From the NCBI RefSeq assembly GCF_003993775.1, contig NZ_RJRZ01000004.1, forward strand, positions 124,001 to 188,000: a stretch of 64,000 bases of DNA, read 5' to 3'. A model generated the notes under the pieces. The model had not been told where the DNA came from. It did not search any database and was given only the letters and a program-made list of their open reading frames with translations. The position numbers were made by a program, and so were the translations under genes. Shown piece after piece: positions 35,524 through 44,961 of the stretch. Source of the DNA: Frigidibacter oleivorans. GTDB taxonomy: Bacteria > Pseudomonadota > Alphaproteobacteria > Rhodobacterales > Rhodobacteraceae. Each line of letters opens with the position of its first letter. Positions within the stretch are counted from its first letter, which is position 1.

Positions 35524-37425
35524 ATGTCCCGACCCCAGGTGTCGCCCCTCGCGCTCGCCGCCGCGCTGGCCGCCGCGCCCTTCGCCGCCCCGCTCGCCGC
35601 ACAGGAGGCGACGCAAAGCTATCAGCTGGACCGGCTGCTGATCTCGGGCGGCCTGTCGCCCGTGCCCGCCGATGCCTATGGCCGCGCCTATACCGTCGTC
35701 ACCGCCGAAGAGATCGCCAGCCGCGGCTTTGCCACCGTGGCCGAGGCGCTGCGCGCGGTGCCGGGCGTGTCCGTCGTGACCAGCGAGCCGAGCTTCGGCC
35801 AGATCCGCATCCGCGGGGCCGAGGCCAACCACACGCTGATCCTGATCGACGGGGTCGAGGCCTCGGGCGGAGGCGAGGCCTATGTCCTGTCGGGGCTGGA
35901 AACCGCCAACATCGCCCGGATCGAGGTGCTGCGCGGCCCGCAATCCGTGTTCTACGGTTCCAACGCCTCGGCCGGGGTGATCAACATCATCACCGACAAG
36001 GGGACGCCGGGCCTCCACTACGGCGGCACCGTGGAACTGGGCGAGGATGGCAGCGCGGGCTCCGCCCGGGTCAGCCAGCGCGGCGACCGGGGCGGCATTG
36101 CCTTCGCCATCGCCACGCGCGACGACGACGGCTATGACGTCTCGGGCGACGGGGGCGAGAAGGACGGGCTGGAACGCACCACCGCCACGCTGTCGGGCGA
36201 TTTCGCCGCGACCGACGCGCTGACGCTGGGCTTCGCCCTGCGCAGCGCCGACGAGACCTATGACTACGACTCGTCCAGCTTCCTCGCCACCGATGCCGAC
36301 AGCTATATCGTCGACGACCCGGTGCCGCGGGGCGAACGCGACGAACGCACGGGCGAGGTCTGGGCCGAACTGTCGACGCTGGACGGACGGCTGACGCACC
36401 GGCTGTCCTATGCGGAAAGCACGCTGAAATCCGCCTCCGAGGACGCGTTCGGCCCCTATGTGGCCAAGGGCGAGACCGAGGCGCTGAAATACCGCGCCAG
36501 CTTCGGCATCGACGGCACGGCGGACACCGCGAACCATCTGGTCAACGTGCTGATCGACCGCACCCAGGAACGCAATCGCGACAGCTATACCGACTGGCAG
36601 GACAAGACCGCGACCTCGGCCGCGCTGGAATATCGCGCCTTCCTGCAGAACGGGCTCGACCTGCAGGCGGGCATCCGGCACGACGACAACAGCGACTTCA
36701 AGGACTTCACCTCGTGGAACCTTGGGGCGAGCTACCGGATCGCGGGCACCGGGCTGCGGCTGCACGGATCGGCCGGCACCGGCATGGTCAACCCGACCTT
36801 CAGCGAGCTTTACGGCTTTCCGGGTTTCAGCGTCGGCAATCCCGATCTGCAGCCGGAAACCAACCGCAGCCTCGACCTCGGCATCGAGGCGACGCTGCTG
36901 GACGGGCGCGCCGTGGTGGACGTGACCCTGTTCGACGAGCGGATCGAGGATCTGATCGCCACCGGCTCCTGCGGGGTGGACAGCTGTTCGGTCAATATCG
37001 ACGGCGAGACGGAACGCCGGGGGCTGGAACTGGCCGCGCGCCTGCAGGCCACCGATACGCTGGCGTTGCGGGCGGCCTATACGCGGCTCGAGGCGGAGAC
37101 CGAGGCGGGCGATCCGGTGACCCGCGCGCCGGAGCATGAGCTGAGCCTTGGCGCCACGCTCGATGTGCTGGACGGGCGCGGCAGCCTCAGCGCCGACCTG
37201 CGCCATGTCGCGGGGCTGTACGACACCCAGTTCTGGACCTTCCCCTCGCGGATCGAGAAGCTGCCGGACTACACCACGGTCGATATGGCCGGCGGGTTCG
37301 ACCTGACCGACAATGTCCGTCTGACCGCGCGGGTGACCAACCTCCTCGACGAGGACTATTCCGAATCCTGGGGCTATGCCGCGCGGGGCCGCACGGGCTG
37401 GATCGGCCTGTCGGCGAACTGGTAG
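35524..37425 (+). CDS. btuB: TonB-dependent vitamin B12 receptor BtuB
   Basis: A 633-residue outer-membrane receptor taking up cobalamin with TonB energy. After a signal peptide (ending near LAAQ) comes a plug domain with VVTAEEIASRGFATVAEALR, IRIRGAEANHTLILIDGVEA and EVLRGPQSVFYGSNASAGVI, then a 22-strand barrel ending RGRTGWIGLSANW with the terminal aromatic Trp. The start at 35524 gives a normal signal peptide and has GGAAGG upstream. The in-frame ATG at 35461, next to the riboswitch-controlled GGAGGG, would add 21 residues. It heads the btuBFCD operon. Confidence 0.95.
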   Translation: MSRPQVSPLALAAALAAAPFAAPLAAQEATQSYQLDRLLISGGLSPVPADAYGRAYTVVTAEEIASRGFATVAEALRAVPGVSVVTSEPSFGQIRIRGAEANHTLILIDGVEASGGGEAYVLSGLETANIARIEVLRGPQSVFYGSNASAGVINIITDKGTPGLHYGGTVELGEDGSAGSARVSQRGDRGGIAFAIATRDDDGYDVSGDGGEKDGLERTTATLSGDFAATDALTLGFALRSADETYDYDSSSFLATDADSYIVDDPVPRGERDERTGEVWAELSTLDGRLTHRLSYAESTLKSASEDAFGPYVAKGETEALKYRASFGIDGTADTANHLVNVLIDRTQERNRDSYTDWQDKTATSAALEYRAFLQNGLDLQAGIRHDDNSDFKDFTSWNLGASYRIAGTGLRLHGSAGTGMVNPTFSELYGFPGFSVGNPDLQPETNRSLDLGIEATLLDGRAVVDVTLFDERIEDLIATGSCGVDSCSVNIDGETERRGLELAARLQATDTLALRAAYTRLEAETEAGDPVTRAPEHELSLGATLDVLDGRGSLSADLRHVAGLYDTQFWTFPSRIEKLPDYTTVDMAGGFDLTDNVRLTARVTNLLDEDYSESWGYAARGRTGWIGLSANW

Positions 37426-37431
37426 GCGGGC

Positions 37432-38319
37432 ATGGTGCGGGCGGGGATCCTGGCGCTGCTGATCGGGACGGCCGGGTTCCTGCTGTGGCAGGGGCCGGCC
37501 GCACCTGACGGGGTGCCGGCGGCCCTGCCGGCGGAACGGGCGGAGACGCCCCCCGTCCCCGCCCGCGTCGTGTCGATGAACCTCTGCACCGACCAGCTGG
37601 CGCTGCTGCTGGCGGCGCCGGGGCAGCTGGTCTCCGTCTCGCATCTGGCGGCGGATCCGCGCGCCTCGGCGCTGGCCGGGGCCGCGGCGGCGCTGCCGGC
37701 GAACCGGGGGCTGGCGGAACAGATCTTCCTGATGCGGCCCGATCTGGTGCTGGCCGGCAGCTTCAGCAACCCGGCCACGGTGGACCTGCTGCGCCGGCTG
37801 GGGGTGCGGGTGGAAAGTTTCGCACCGGAAACCGGGATGGAGGACATCCGCGCGGCGATCGCCCGGATGGGGGCCCTGCTGGGGCGGCAGGCCGAGGCGG
37901 CGGCGATGCTGGCCCGTTTCGATGCCGATCTGGCGCGGCTCGCCGCCGGCGCCCCGGCGCGGCGGCCGCGCGCGGCGCTGTACGACGCCAATGGCTGGAC
38001 CTCGGGCGATGCCAGCCTCGCCGGCCAGATCCTGCGGCTGGCGGGTTTCGACAACGTGGCCGAGGCGGCGGGGCTGCATCGGGGCGGCACGCTGCCGCTG
38101 GAACGGCTGGTGATGGCCGATCCCGATCTGGTCGTGTCGGCGGCGCGGCGCCCCGCCGCCTCGCGCGCGGAAGAGGTGCTCGACCATCCCGCGCTGGCGG
38201 CGCTGGCACCGGGCCGGCATGTGACCACCGGCGCCGACTGGGTCTGCGGCACGCCCTTCGTGCTGCGCGCGGCGGCCGATCTGGCGGCGCGGCGGCCCGC
38301 CCTTGGCCTGGGGGGCTGA
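37432..38319 (+). CDS. btuF: Cobalamin ABC transporter binding protein BtuF
   Basis: A 295-residue periplasmic binding protein of the helical-backbone class. The hydrophobic N-terminus (ILALLIGTAGFLLW) acts as signal or anchor. The core starts RVVSMNLCTDQLALLLAAPG and includes LMRPDLVLAGSFSNPATVDL, typical of BtuF/FecB-type proteins. It starts 6 nt after btuB and ends 3 nt before btuC, so it belongs to the B12 operon under the riboswitch. Confidence 0.92.
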   Translation: MVRAGILALLIGTAGFLLWQGPAAPDGVPAALPAERAETPPVPARVVSMNLCTDQLALLLAAPGQLVSVSHLAADPRASALAGAAAALPANRGLAEQIFLMRPDLVLAGSFSNPATVDLLRRLGVRVESFAPETGMEDIRAAIARMGALLGRQAEAAAMLARFDADLARLAAGAPARRPRAALYDANGWTSGDASLAGQILRLAGFDNVAEAAGLHRGGTLPLERLVMADPDLVVSAARRPAASRAEEVLDHPALAALAPGRHVTTGADWVCGTPFVLRAAADLAARRPALGLGG

Positions 38320-38322
38320 CCG

Positions 38323-39312
38323 ATGCGCCCCGCCCTGCTGTTTCCGCTGCTCGGCCTGACGGTGGCGCTGCTGTTCGCGGGGTCGCTGCTGACCGGGCCC
38401 GCCGCCATCGGCCTTGGCGACAGCCTCGCCGCCCTCTTCCGCGGCGAGGGTGAGGCGGTCGTGCTGGTGATGCGGGAAATCCGCCTGCCCCGCGCCCTGC
38501 TGGGGCTGATGGTGGGGGCGGCGCTCGGCGCCTCGGGCGCGGCGATGCAGGGGCTGCTGCGCAACCCGCTGGCCGAACCGGGGCTGATCGGCACCTCGGC
38601 CGCGGCGGCGCTCGGCGCGGTGATCGCGCTGCAGACGGGGCTTGCCGCGGCCTTCCCGCCCGCGCTGCCGCTGCTGGCGCTGGCGGGGGCGGTCGTGTCG
38701 GTGCTGGCGATCCTCGGCCTCGCCGGGCCGCGCGGCGGGTCGCTGACGCTGATCCTGGCCGGGATCGCGATCTCGGCACTGGCGGCGGCCTTCACCGCGC
38801 TGGTGCTGTCGCTGTCGCCCAATCCCTTCGCGGCCTCGGAGATCGTCTTCTGGATGATGGGCTCGCTCGCCGACCGGTCGATGCTGCATGTCTGGATCGC
38901 CCTGCCGGCGATGCTGGCGGGCGCGCTGTTGCTGGCCGGGACGGGGCGCGGGCTCGACGCGCTGACGCTGGGCGAGGATGCGGCGGCGACGCTGGGCCTG
39001 CCGGTGGCGCGGCTGCGGCTGGCGGTGGTGCTGGGCGTGGCGGCACTGGTGGGCGCGGCCACGGCGGTGGCGGGCGCGGTGGGCTTCGTGGGCCTGGTGG
39101 TGCCGCATCTGCTGCGCCGCGCGGTGGGGGCACGGCCCGCGCGGCTGGTCCCGGCGGCGGCGCTTGGCGGGGCTGCGGTGGTGCTGGCCGCCGATATCGC
39201 CGTGCGGCTGATCGCGCCCGACCGCGACCTGAAGCTGGGGGTGCTGACCGCGCTGGTGGGTGCGCCGTTCTTCCTGCACCTGATCCTGAAAAGCCGGGGC
39301 GAGCGCCCATGA
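38323..39312 (+). CDS. btuC: Cobalamin ABC transporter permease BtuC
   Basis: A 329-residue FecCD-type permease with about ten spans. Family motifs EIRLPRALLGLMVGAALGAS, GAAMQGLLRNPLAEPGLIG and GAVGFVGLVVPHLLRRAVG are clear. The cytoplasmic coupling region lies before the last motif. It overlaps btuD by four bases. Confidence 0.94.
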   Translation: MRPALLFPLLGLTVALLFAGSLLTGPAAIGLGDSLAALFRGEGEAVVLVMREIRLPRALLGLMVGAALGASGAAMQGLLRNPLAEPGLIGTSAAAALGAVIALQTGLAAAFPPALPLLALAGAVVSVLAILGLAGPRGGSLTLILAGIAISALAAAFTALVLSLSPNPFAASEIVFWMMGSLADRSMLHVWIALPAMLAGALLLAGTGRGLDALTLGEDAAATLGLPVARLRLAVVLGVAALVGAATAVAGAVGFVGLVVPHLLRRAVGARPARLVPAAALGGAAVVLAADIAVRLIAPDRDLKLGVLTALVGAPFFLHLILKSRGERP

Positions 39313-40055
39313 CCCTGCTCGCGCTCGACCGTCTGTCCGTCACCCGCGCCGGCCGCCCGGTGCTGGAGGGCGCGACGCTCACCATCGGCGCGGGCGAGGT
39401 GGTGGGGCTGATCGGCCCGAACGGCGCCGGCAAGACCACGCTGCTGCGCGCCGCACTGGGGCTGATCCCGGCCAAAGGGCACGCATCGCTGGCGGCGCTG
39501 CCGCCCGCCCGGCGCGCCCGGGCCGCGGCCTTCCTGCCGCAACAGCGCGACATCGCCTGGCCGATGCCGGTGGCGGCAGTGGTGGCGCTCGGCCGCGTCG
39601 CCCATGCCGGGTCCGCCGGTCCCGCCGACCGCGCGGCGGTGGAGCGGGCGCTGGCGGCGATGGGACTGGCGGACCTCGCCGCCCGCCCGGCGACCGAACT
39701 GTCGGGCGGCGAACAGGCGCGGGTGCTGATCGCCCGCGTTCTGGCGCAGGAGGCGCCGCTGATCCTGGCCGACGAGCCGGTGGCGGGGCTGGACCCGGCC
39801 CAGCAGATCGCCACGATGCAGGTCTTCGCCGCCCATGCCGCGGCCGGGGGCGCGGTGCTGGCCTCGCTGCACGATCTGGGGCTGGCGGCGCGGCACTGCA
39901 CGCGGCTGGTGATGATGCAGGCCGGCCGGATCGTGGCCGACGGTCCGCCCGCCGCGGTGCTGACCGGGGCGCATCTGGCCCGGGTCTTCGGCATCCGCGC
40001 GCAACTGAGCGAGGGGCCCGACGGCCCGCTGTTCCAGACGCTGGGCCTGCTGTGA
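39309..40055 (+). CDS. btuD: Cobalamin ABC transporter ATPase BtuD
   Basis: A 248-residue ATPase powering BtuC. Walker A is GPNGAGKTTLLRAALG near residue 37, the signature is LSGGEQARVLIARVLAQ, Walker B is LILADEPVAGLDP and the switch His is in ASLHDLGLAARHC. It ends two bases from the stop of the convergent acetyltransferase gene at 40057. Confidence 0.94.
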   Translation: MTLLALDRLSVTRAGRPVLEGATLTIGAGEVVGLIGPNGAGKTTLLRAALGLIPAKGHASLAALPPARRARAAAFLPQQRDIAWPMPVAAVVALGRVAHAGSAGPADRAAVERALAAMGLADLAARPATELSGGEQARVLIARVLAQEAPLILADEPVAGLDPAQQIATMQVFAAHAAAGGAVLASLHDLGLAARHCTRLVMMQAGRIVADGPPAAVLTGAHLARVFGIRAQLSEGPDGPLFQTLGLL

Positions 40056-40056
40056 C

Positions 40057-40674
40057 CTAGCCGCCGAACTTCTCGAGAAAGGCCTCCGCCGGCAGCGCCC
40101 GGAAATCGTCGAGCGCGGCGCGCAGCCGGTCGTGATCCCAGTCCCACCAGGCCAGCGCCATCAGCCGGTCGGCCACCGCCGCCGGGAACCGTTCGCGCAG
40201 CGGGACGGCCGGCACGCCCGCCACGATCATGTAGGGGGCGACGTCCCGGGTCACCACCGCGCCCGCGGCGACGATGGCGCCGTGGCCCACCGTCACCTCG
40301 GGCTTCACGATGGCGCCGTGGCCGATCCAGGTGTCATGGCCGATGACGGTGCGGCGCGACCGCCGATGCGCGAAGAACCCTGTATCCGGCCCCGCATCGT
40401 CCCAGTAATCGGCCGAGCGGTAGAGGAAATGATGCAGGCTCGCCGTGGTCATCGGATGGTCGGTGGGGCCGATCCGGGTCATCGCGGCGATATTGGCGAA
40501 CTTGCCGATGCCGGTATTGGCGATATCGGCCTGCCGGTCGCAATAGCTGTAGTCGCCGAAGTCGGAATGCAGCACCCGGCTGCCCTGCCCCACCTCGCAA
40601 TACCGGCCGAAGCGGCTGTCCACCACCTCGCAGCCCTCGTGGATCAGCGGCGTGTCGGCAGAGAGTTTCGGCAT
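40057..40674 (-). CDS. Hexapeptide acetyltransferase linked to phosphonate genes
   Basis: A 205-residue left-handed beta-helix acyltransferase. Hexapeptide repeats run from about residue 20 to 165 (for example IGHDTWIGHGAIVKPEVTVG and GHGAIVAAGAVVTRDV), with the catalytic His probably in TDHPMTT. Proteins of this type are known companions of phosphonate transport and C-P lyase genes, where the substrate is uncertain. It starts 1 nt after phnE2 and is the last gene of the cluster. Confidence 0.88.
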   Translation of the reverse strand: MPKLSADTPLIHEGCEVVDSRFGRYCEVGQGSRVLHSDFGDYSYCDRQADIANTGIGKFANIAAMTRIGPTDHPMTTASLHHFLYRSADYWDDAGPDTGFFAHRRSRRTVIGHDTWIGHGAIVKPEVTVGHGAIVAAGAVVTRDVAPYMIVAGVPAVPLRERFPAAVADRLMALAWWDWDHDRLRAALDDFRALPAEAFLEKFGG

Positions 40675-40675
40675 C

Positions 40676-42028
40676 CTATCCCCGGATCAGGCGGCGGCGC
40701 AGCCAGCCGGACAGCGTGTCCATCAGCATGACCACGATCACGATCAGCACGATGTAATAGGTGACCTCTTCCCAATCCTTCTGGGTGATGATCGCCTGTG
40801 TCAACAGCAGGCCGATACCGCCGCCGACGATGGCACCGATGACGGTTGCGCTGCGGGTGTTGGATTCAAGGTAATACAGCACCTGGCTCAGGATCACCGG
40901 CGCGACCTGCGGGATCACCCCGAAGCGGTTGCGCTGCAGCGCGCTGGCCCCGGTGGAGCGCAGACCCTCCACCTGCTTTTCGTCGACATTCTCCAGTGCC
41001 TCGGAAAAGAGCTTGCCGAAGCTGCCGGTATCCGTCAGCAGGATGGCAAGCGACCCGGTCAGCGGCCCCGGCCCGAAGGCGCGGCTGAGAACGATGGTCC
41101 AGATCAGCGCATCGACCCCGCGCAGGAAGTCGAAGATGCGGCGGATGCCGAACAGGACAGGGCGGTTCGGCGTGAAGTTGTGAGCCGACAGGAAGGCGAG
41201 CGGCACGGCGATGATCGCGGCCGAAATCGTGCCGAGGAAGGCCATCAGCACCGTTTCGCACAAGGCCCAGGCCACGTCCCGGTGCCGCCACATCGAGTTG
41301 TTCCAGAAGTCCGACCAGATCGCGGCGGCGTTCGACACGCCGGGGCGGACCTCGTCGTCCGAAAAGGCCATCCCGACCAGTTCGGTGAAGGACCGGCCGT
41401 GGAACGGGCTGTCGAGGGTGAAGAAGAACAGCTCCCACCCGAAGAAATAGCGGAAGACCTCGGTGCGGGCCTTGGTGACGGTCAGCCGGCCGCCCTCGGT
41501 CGTGATCATCACCCGGGTGTTCGAGGCGCTGATCCAGTCCGGCACCTCGCCATCGGGGGTGTCCAGCACGATGCCCGACTGCGCGGGGACGATCCGGTAG
41601 GTCTCGCCATCCACGGTGACGAAGCGCACATCCTCGGGCGCGATGGTCACGGTCTGGCCGTGGCCCAGCGTCACCACGGTCGTGCCCGCGCCGGCGGGGG
41701 TGACCCAGGCCGGCCAGGCGTCGGCGGGATAGGTGCCCTTGCGCTCGCCCTCGATGGCCACCTCGACGGCGCCGGTGCGGTTGTCGCGCTCGACATGGGT
41801 CTTGTGGCTGTACATGTCCGACAGCAGCACCGCGGCATTTTCGGGCCGGGCACGGGCGGCGAGGCCTGCGATGTCGAAGGCGAAGAAGATGTAGACCAGA
41901 TAGGCCAGAACCAGCGCCGGCGCGCCGAAGGCGATCATCCGCTTGCGCGCGATCAGCCGTTCGGCGCCGCGGCGGGCGCTGGCCAGGTCGAAGCCGGCAT
42001 CGGGGGTCGCGCCCGTCGTGAACGCCAT
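40676..42028 (-). CDS. phnE2: Phosphonate-type ABC permease PhnE2, with large insert
   Basis: A 450-residue permease, much longer than the 260-280 residues of E. coli PhnE. After span 1 (about 33-50) comes a soluble, beta-rich periplasmic-type region of about 170 residues (including APEDVRFVTVDGETYRIV). The canonical permease domain follows, with the EAA-like motif ENVDEKQVEGLRSTGASALQ and VIPQVAPVILSQVLYY. The role of the insert is unknown. It starts 1 nt after phnE1. Confidence 0.92.
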   Translation of the reverse strand: MAFTTGATPDAGFDLASARRGAERLIARKRMIAFGAPALVLAYLVYIFFAFDIAGLAARARPENAAVLLSDMYSHKTHVERDNRTGAVEVAIEGERKGTYPADAWPAWVTPAGAGTTVVTLGHGQTVTIAPEDVRFVTVDGETYRIVPAQSGIVLDTPDGEVPDWISASNTRVMITTEGGRLTVTKARTEVFRYFFGWELFFFTLDSPFHGRSFTELVGMAFSDDEVRPGVSNAAAIWSDFWNNSMWRHRDVAWALCETVLMAFLGTISAAIIAVPLAFLSAHNFTPNRPVLFGIRRIFDFLRGVDALIWTIVLSRAFGPGPLTGSLAILLTDTGSFGKLFSEALENVDEKQVEGLRSTGASALQRNRFGVIPQVAPVILSQVLYYLESNTRSATVIGAIVGGGIGLLLTQAIITQKDWEEVTYYIVLIVIVVMLMDTLSGWLRRRLIRG

Positions 42029-42029
42029 G

Positions 42030-42878
42030 TCAGTGCCCCTTTACCAGTCGGTTGCGCATGTGGCTGGAAAACTGGTCGATCACCACGATGGTCAGGAACA
42101 ACAGCAGGAAGATCGCGGCGGCGGCGTCATAGCGCCCCTGCCCCCAGCCGATGGCGATCTTCAGCTCGTATCCGATGCCGCCCGCGCCGACGAAGCCGAG
42201 GATCGCCGAGGCGCGCACGTTGATCTCGAACCGCAACAGCGCATAGGACAGCCAGTTCGGCGCGACCTGCGGGATCACGCCCAGCCACATCCGCTGAAAC
42301 CAGCTGGCGCCCACGGATTGCAGCCCCTCGACCGGCTTCAGATCGGCATTCTCCGCCACTTCGGAAAACAGCTTGCCCAGGGCGCCGGTGGTGTGGAAGG
42401 CGATGGCCAGCATCGCCGGGACAGGGCCGCCGCCCAGCACGAAGATCAGCATCAGCGCGATCACCACGTCGGGGATCGCGCGCATGATGTCGAGGATGCG
42501 GCGGAAGACCGGGATCGCGCGCGGCCACAGCGACAGGCCCGGCGTCGCCAGCAGCGCCAGCAGGATCGCCAGCAGCGACCCGATCAGCGTCGAGACGGCG
42601 GCGATGTTCAGCGTCTCGATCAGCGCCGGGACATAGGTCACGAGGTTGGCGGGAAGGTTCGCCGCCTTCTCGACCGCCTCGGCCACCAGTTCGGAGGGGA
42701 AGTCGAGAACGCGGTGCAGCCCGTCGAAGAAGCCGCCCGCGTTGCGGTCGTTCGCCACCCGGAAGCCCGAGGCGAGCAGCGCCACGAAGACGATCATCAG
42801 GATGCCGGAATACATCCTGCGCCGGCGAACCATCGCCATGTAGTCGGCCTTGATGCCGCCCGCCGCGAGTTCCGTCAT
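42030..42878 (-). CDS. phnE1: Phosphonate-type ABC permease PhnE1
   Basis: A 282-residue inner-membrane permease with about six spans. It carries the EAA-like loop ENADLKPVEGLQSVGASWFQ followed by VIPQVAPNWLSYALLRFEIN, and the GFVGAGGIGYELKIAIG motif typical of PhnE. It pairs with phnE2 to form the membrane channel; the intervening gap to phnD is 102 bp. Confidence 0.94.
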   Translation of the reverse strand: MTELAAGGIKADYMAMVRRRRMYSGILMIVFVALLASGFRVANDRNAGGFFDGLHRVLDFPSELVAEAVEKAANLPANLVTYVPALIETLNIAAVSTLIGSLLAILLALLATPGLSLWPRAIPVFRRILDIMRAIPDVVIALMLIFVLGGGPVPAMLAIAFHTTGALGKLFSEVAENADLKPVEGLQSVGASWFQRMWLGVIPQVAPNWLSYALLRFEINVRASAILGFVGAGGIGYELKIAIGWGQGRYDAAAAIFLLLFLTIVVIDQFSSHMRNRLVKGH

Positions 42879-42980
42879 GCGCCTGCCTCCGGGGTCCGCC
42901 CGTCGCTGACGGGTCCGCCCACAAGAAAAGGACGGGCCGCCCGATAGGTGTCGGAGGCCCGCCCGCTCGTCATCGAAAAC

Positions 42981-43874
42981 TCAGTTGGTCAGCTTGCGCG
43001 CGTCGATGATCGACTGATACTGCTCGTGCTTGACCGGGATGAAGTCCTTGGCCTCGCCGGCGGCGACGCCATAGGCGCAATCCGGGTCGGTCTCGTGCAG
43101 GTCGGCGACGATCTGGGTGACCGTGGCCTTGACGTCGGCGGGCAGCGCCTTGCGCAGGGCGACCGGGCCTTCGGGGATTTCCTTCGACTTCCAGATCTCG
43201 ACCAGGTCGTTCATGTCGACCAGACCGGCGTCCACGGCCTTGCGCAGCGCGCCCGAGTTGTAGCCGTCTTCCCAGTTGCCCAGACCGTCGGCCCAGGTCA
43301 CGCCGGCATCCACGTCGCCGTTGTTGACCGCGACGATGGTCTGTTCATGGCCGCCGGTGAACTTGACGTCGCCGAAATATTCACCCGGTTTCATCGAATA
43401 GCCGGCGGCGGTGATTTCCACGTTCGGGATCAGGTAGCCCGAGGTCGAGTTCGGATCGCCGAAGCCGAAGACCTTGCCCTTCATGTCCTCGAGCGAGGTG
43501 ACCCCCGAGTCCTTGCGCGCGAAGCCGATCGAGTAGTAGCCGATCGAGCCGTCCACGTTCTGCTTGACCAGCACCGGCTCGACCGCTTCCGGGTCGGTCA
43601 GGTAGATCTTGGCATAGGACGAGGCGCCGAGCCAGGACACGTCGATGGTGCCGCCCAGCATGCCCTGGATCACGCCGTCATAGTCGGCGGGGGTGAAGAT
43701 CTTGACCGGCACGCCCAGCGCCTCTTCCAGCTTGACGCGCAGGCATTCGTTCGAGGTCATGCGGTCCTGGGCGTTTTCGCCGCCCAGCAGGCCGATGTTG
43801 AATTCGGTGATGTCCTGCGCGACGGCCGGGACGGCGATCGCGGTGGCCAGCAGGGCGGCAGCAAGCGTCTTCAT
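42981..43874 (-). CDS. phnD: Phosphonate ABC transporter binding protein PhnD
   Basis: A 297-residue periplasmic binding protein. The signal peptide ends near AVAQD (about residue 20). Family segments are FNIGLLGGENAQDRM, FTPADYDGVIQGMLGGTIDV, GFGDPNSTSGYLIPNV and GDVDAGVTWADGLG. The SWLGASSYA stretch forms part of the phosphonate or phosphate-ester pocket in PhnD. Base composition is slightly less GC-rich than in the neighbours, with few rare codons, as for a highly expressed gene. Confidence 0.95.
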   Translation of the reverse strand: MKTLAAALLATAIAVPAVAQDITEFNIGLLGGENAQDRMTSNECLRVKLEEALGVPVKIFTPADYDGVIQGMLGGTIDVSWLGASSYAKIYLTDPEAVEPVLVKQNVDGSIGYYSIGFARKDSGVTSLEDMKGKVFGFGDPNSTSGYLIPNVEITAAGYSMKPGEYFGDVKFTGGHEQTIVAVNNGDVDAGVTWADGLGNWEDGYNSGALRKAVDAGLVDMNDLVEIWKSKEIPEGPVALRKALPADVKATVTQIVADLHETDPDCAYGVAAGEAKDFIPVKHEQYQSIIDARKLTN

Positions 43875-43926
43875 GGGTCTCTCCGGTTGTTGGCCTCGGC
43901 CCGTGGCTCGGGCCCGAGGGTGGGGA

Positions 43927-44760
<834 letters not shown>

Positions 44761-44822
44761 GGAGCCCCCGTTCCTGTCGGGGGCGGTCTACGGCCCCGAT
44801 CAAACGGAGATGCTAAAATTCT

Positions 44823-44840
44823 GTGAATGTTTGATGACGC
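44823..44840 (-). promoter_or_regulatory. Possible Pho box upstream of phnC
   Basis: Read on the phnC strand, GCGTCAT-CAAA-CATTCAC resembles two 7-bp PhoB half-sites (CTGTCAT/CTGTCAC) with the normal 4-nt spacer; each half matches at five of seven positions. An ATCAAAC/GTTTGAT inverted repeat (44799-44805 and 44829-44835) overlaps it. The local sequence is AT-rich for this genome. Confidence 0.4.
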
Positions 44841-44961
44841 TCGCCCGCGTTTTTCTGCGCCGCGGCAGGTCCGGCCGCGCGGGGGCCGGCATCCGCGGGT
44901 CCTCCGCCCTGCGGGGGGACGGCGGTCGCGGCGGGGGAACGCATCCGCCGCGACCGGTCCC

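Noticed and set aside
35062-39279. A 1405-codon open frame antisense to btuB, btuF and btuC
   Set aside because: The translation is low-complexity Arg/Gln/His/Gly, typical of the antisense frame of GC-rich genes, and the plus-strand genes there are certain.
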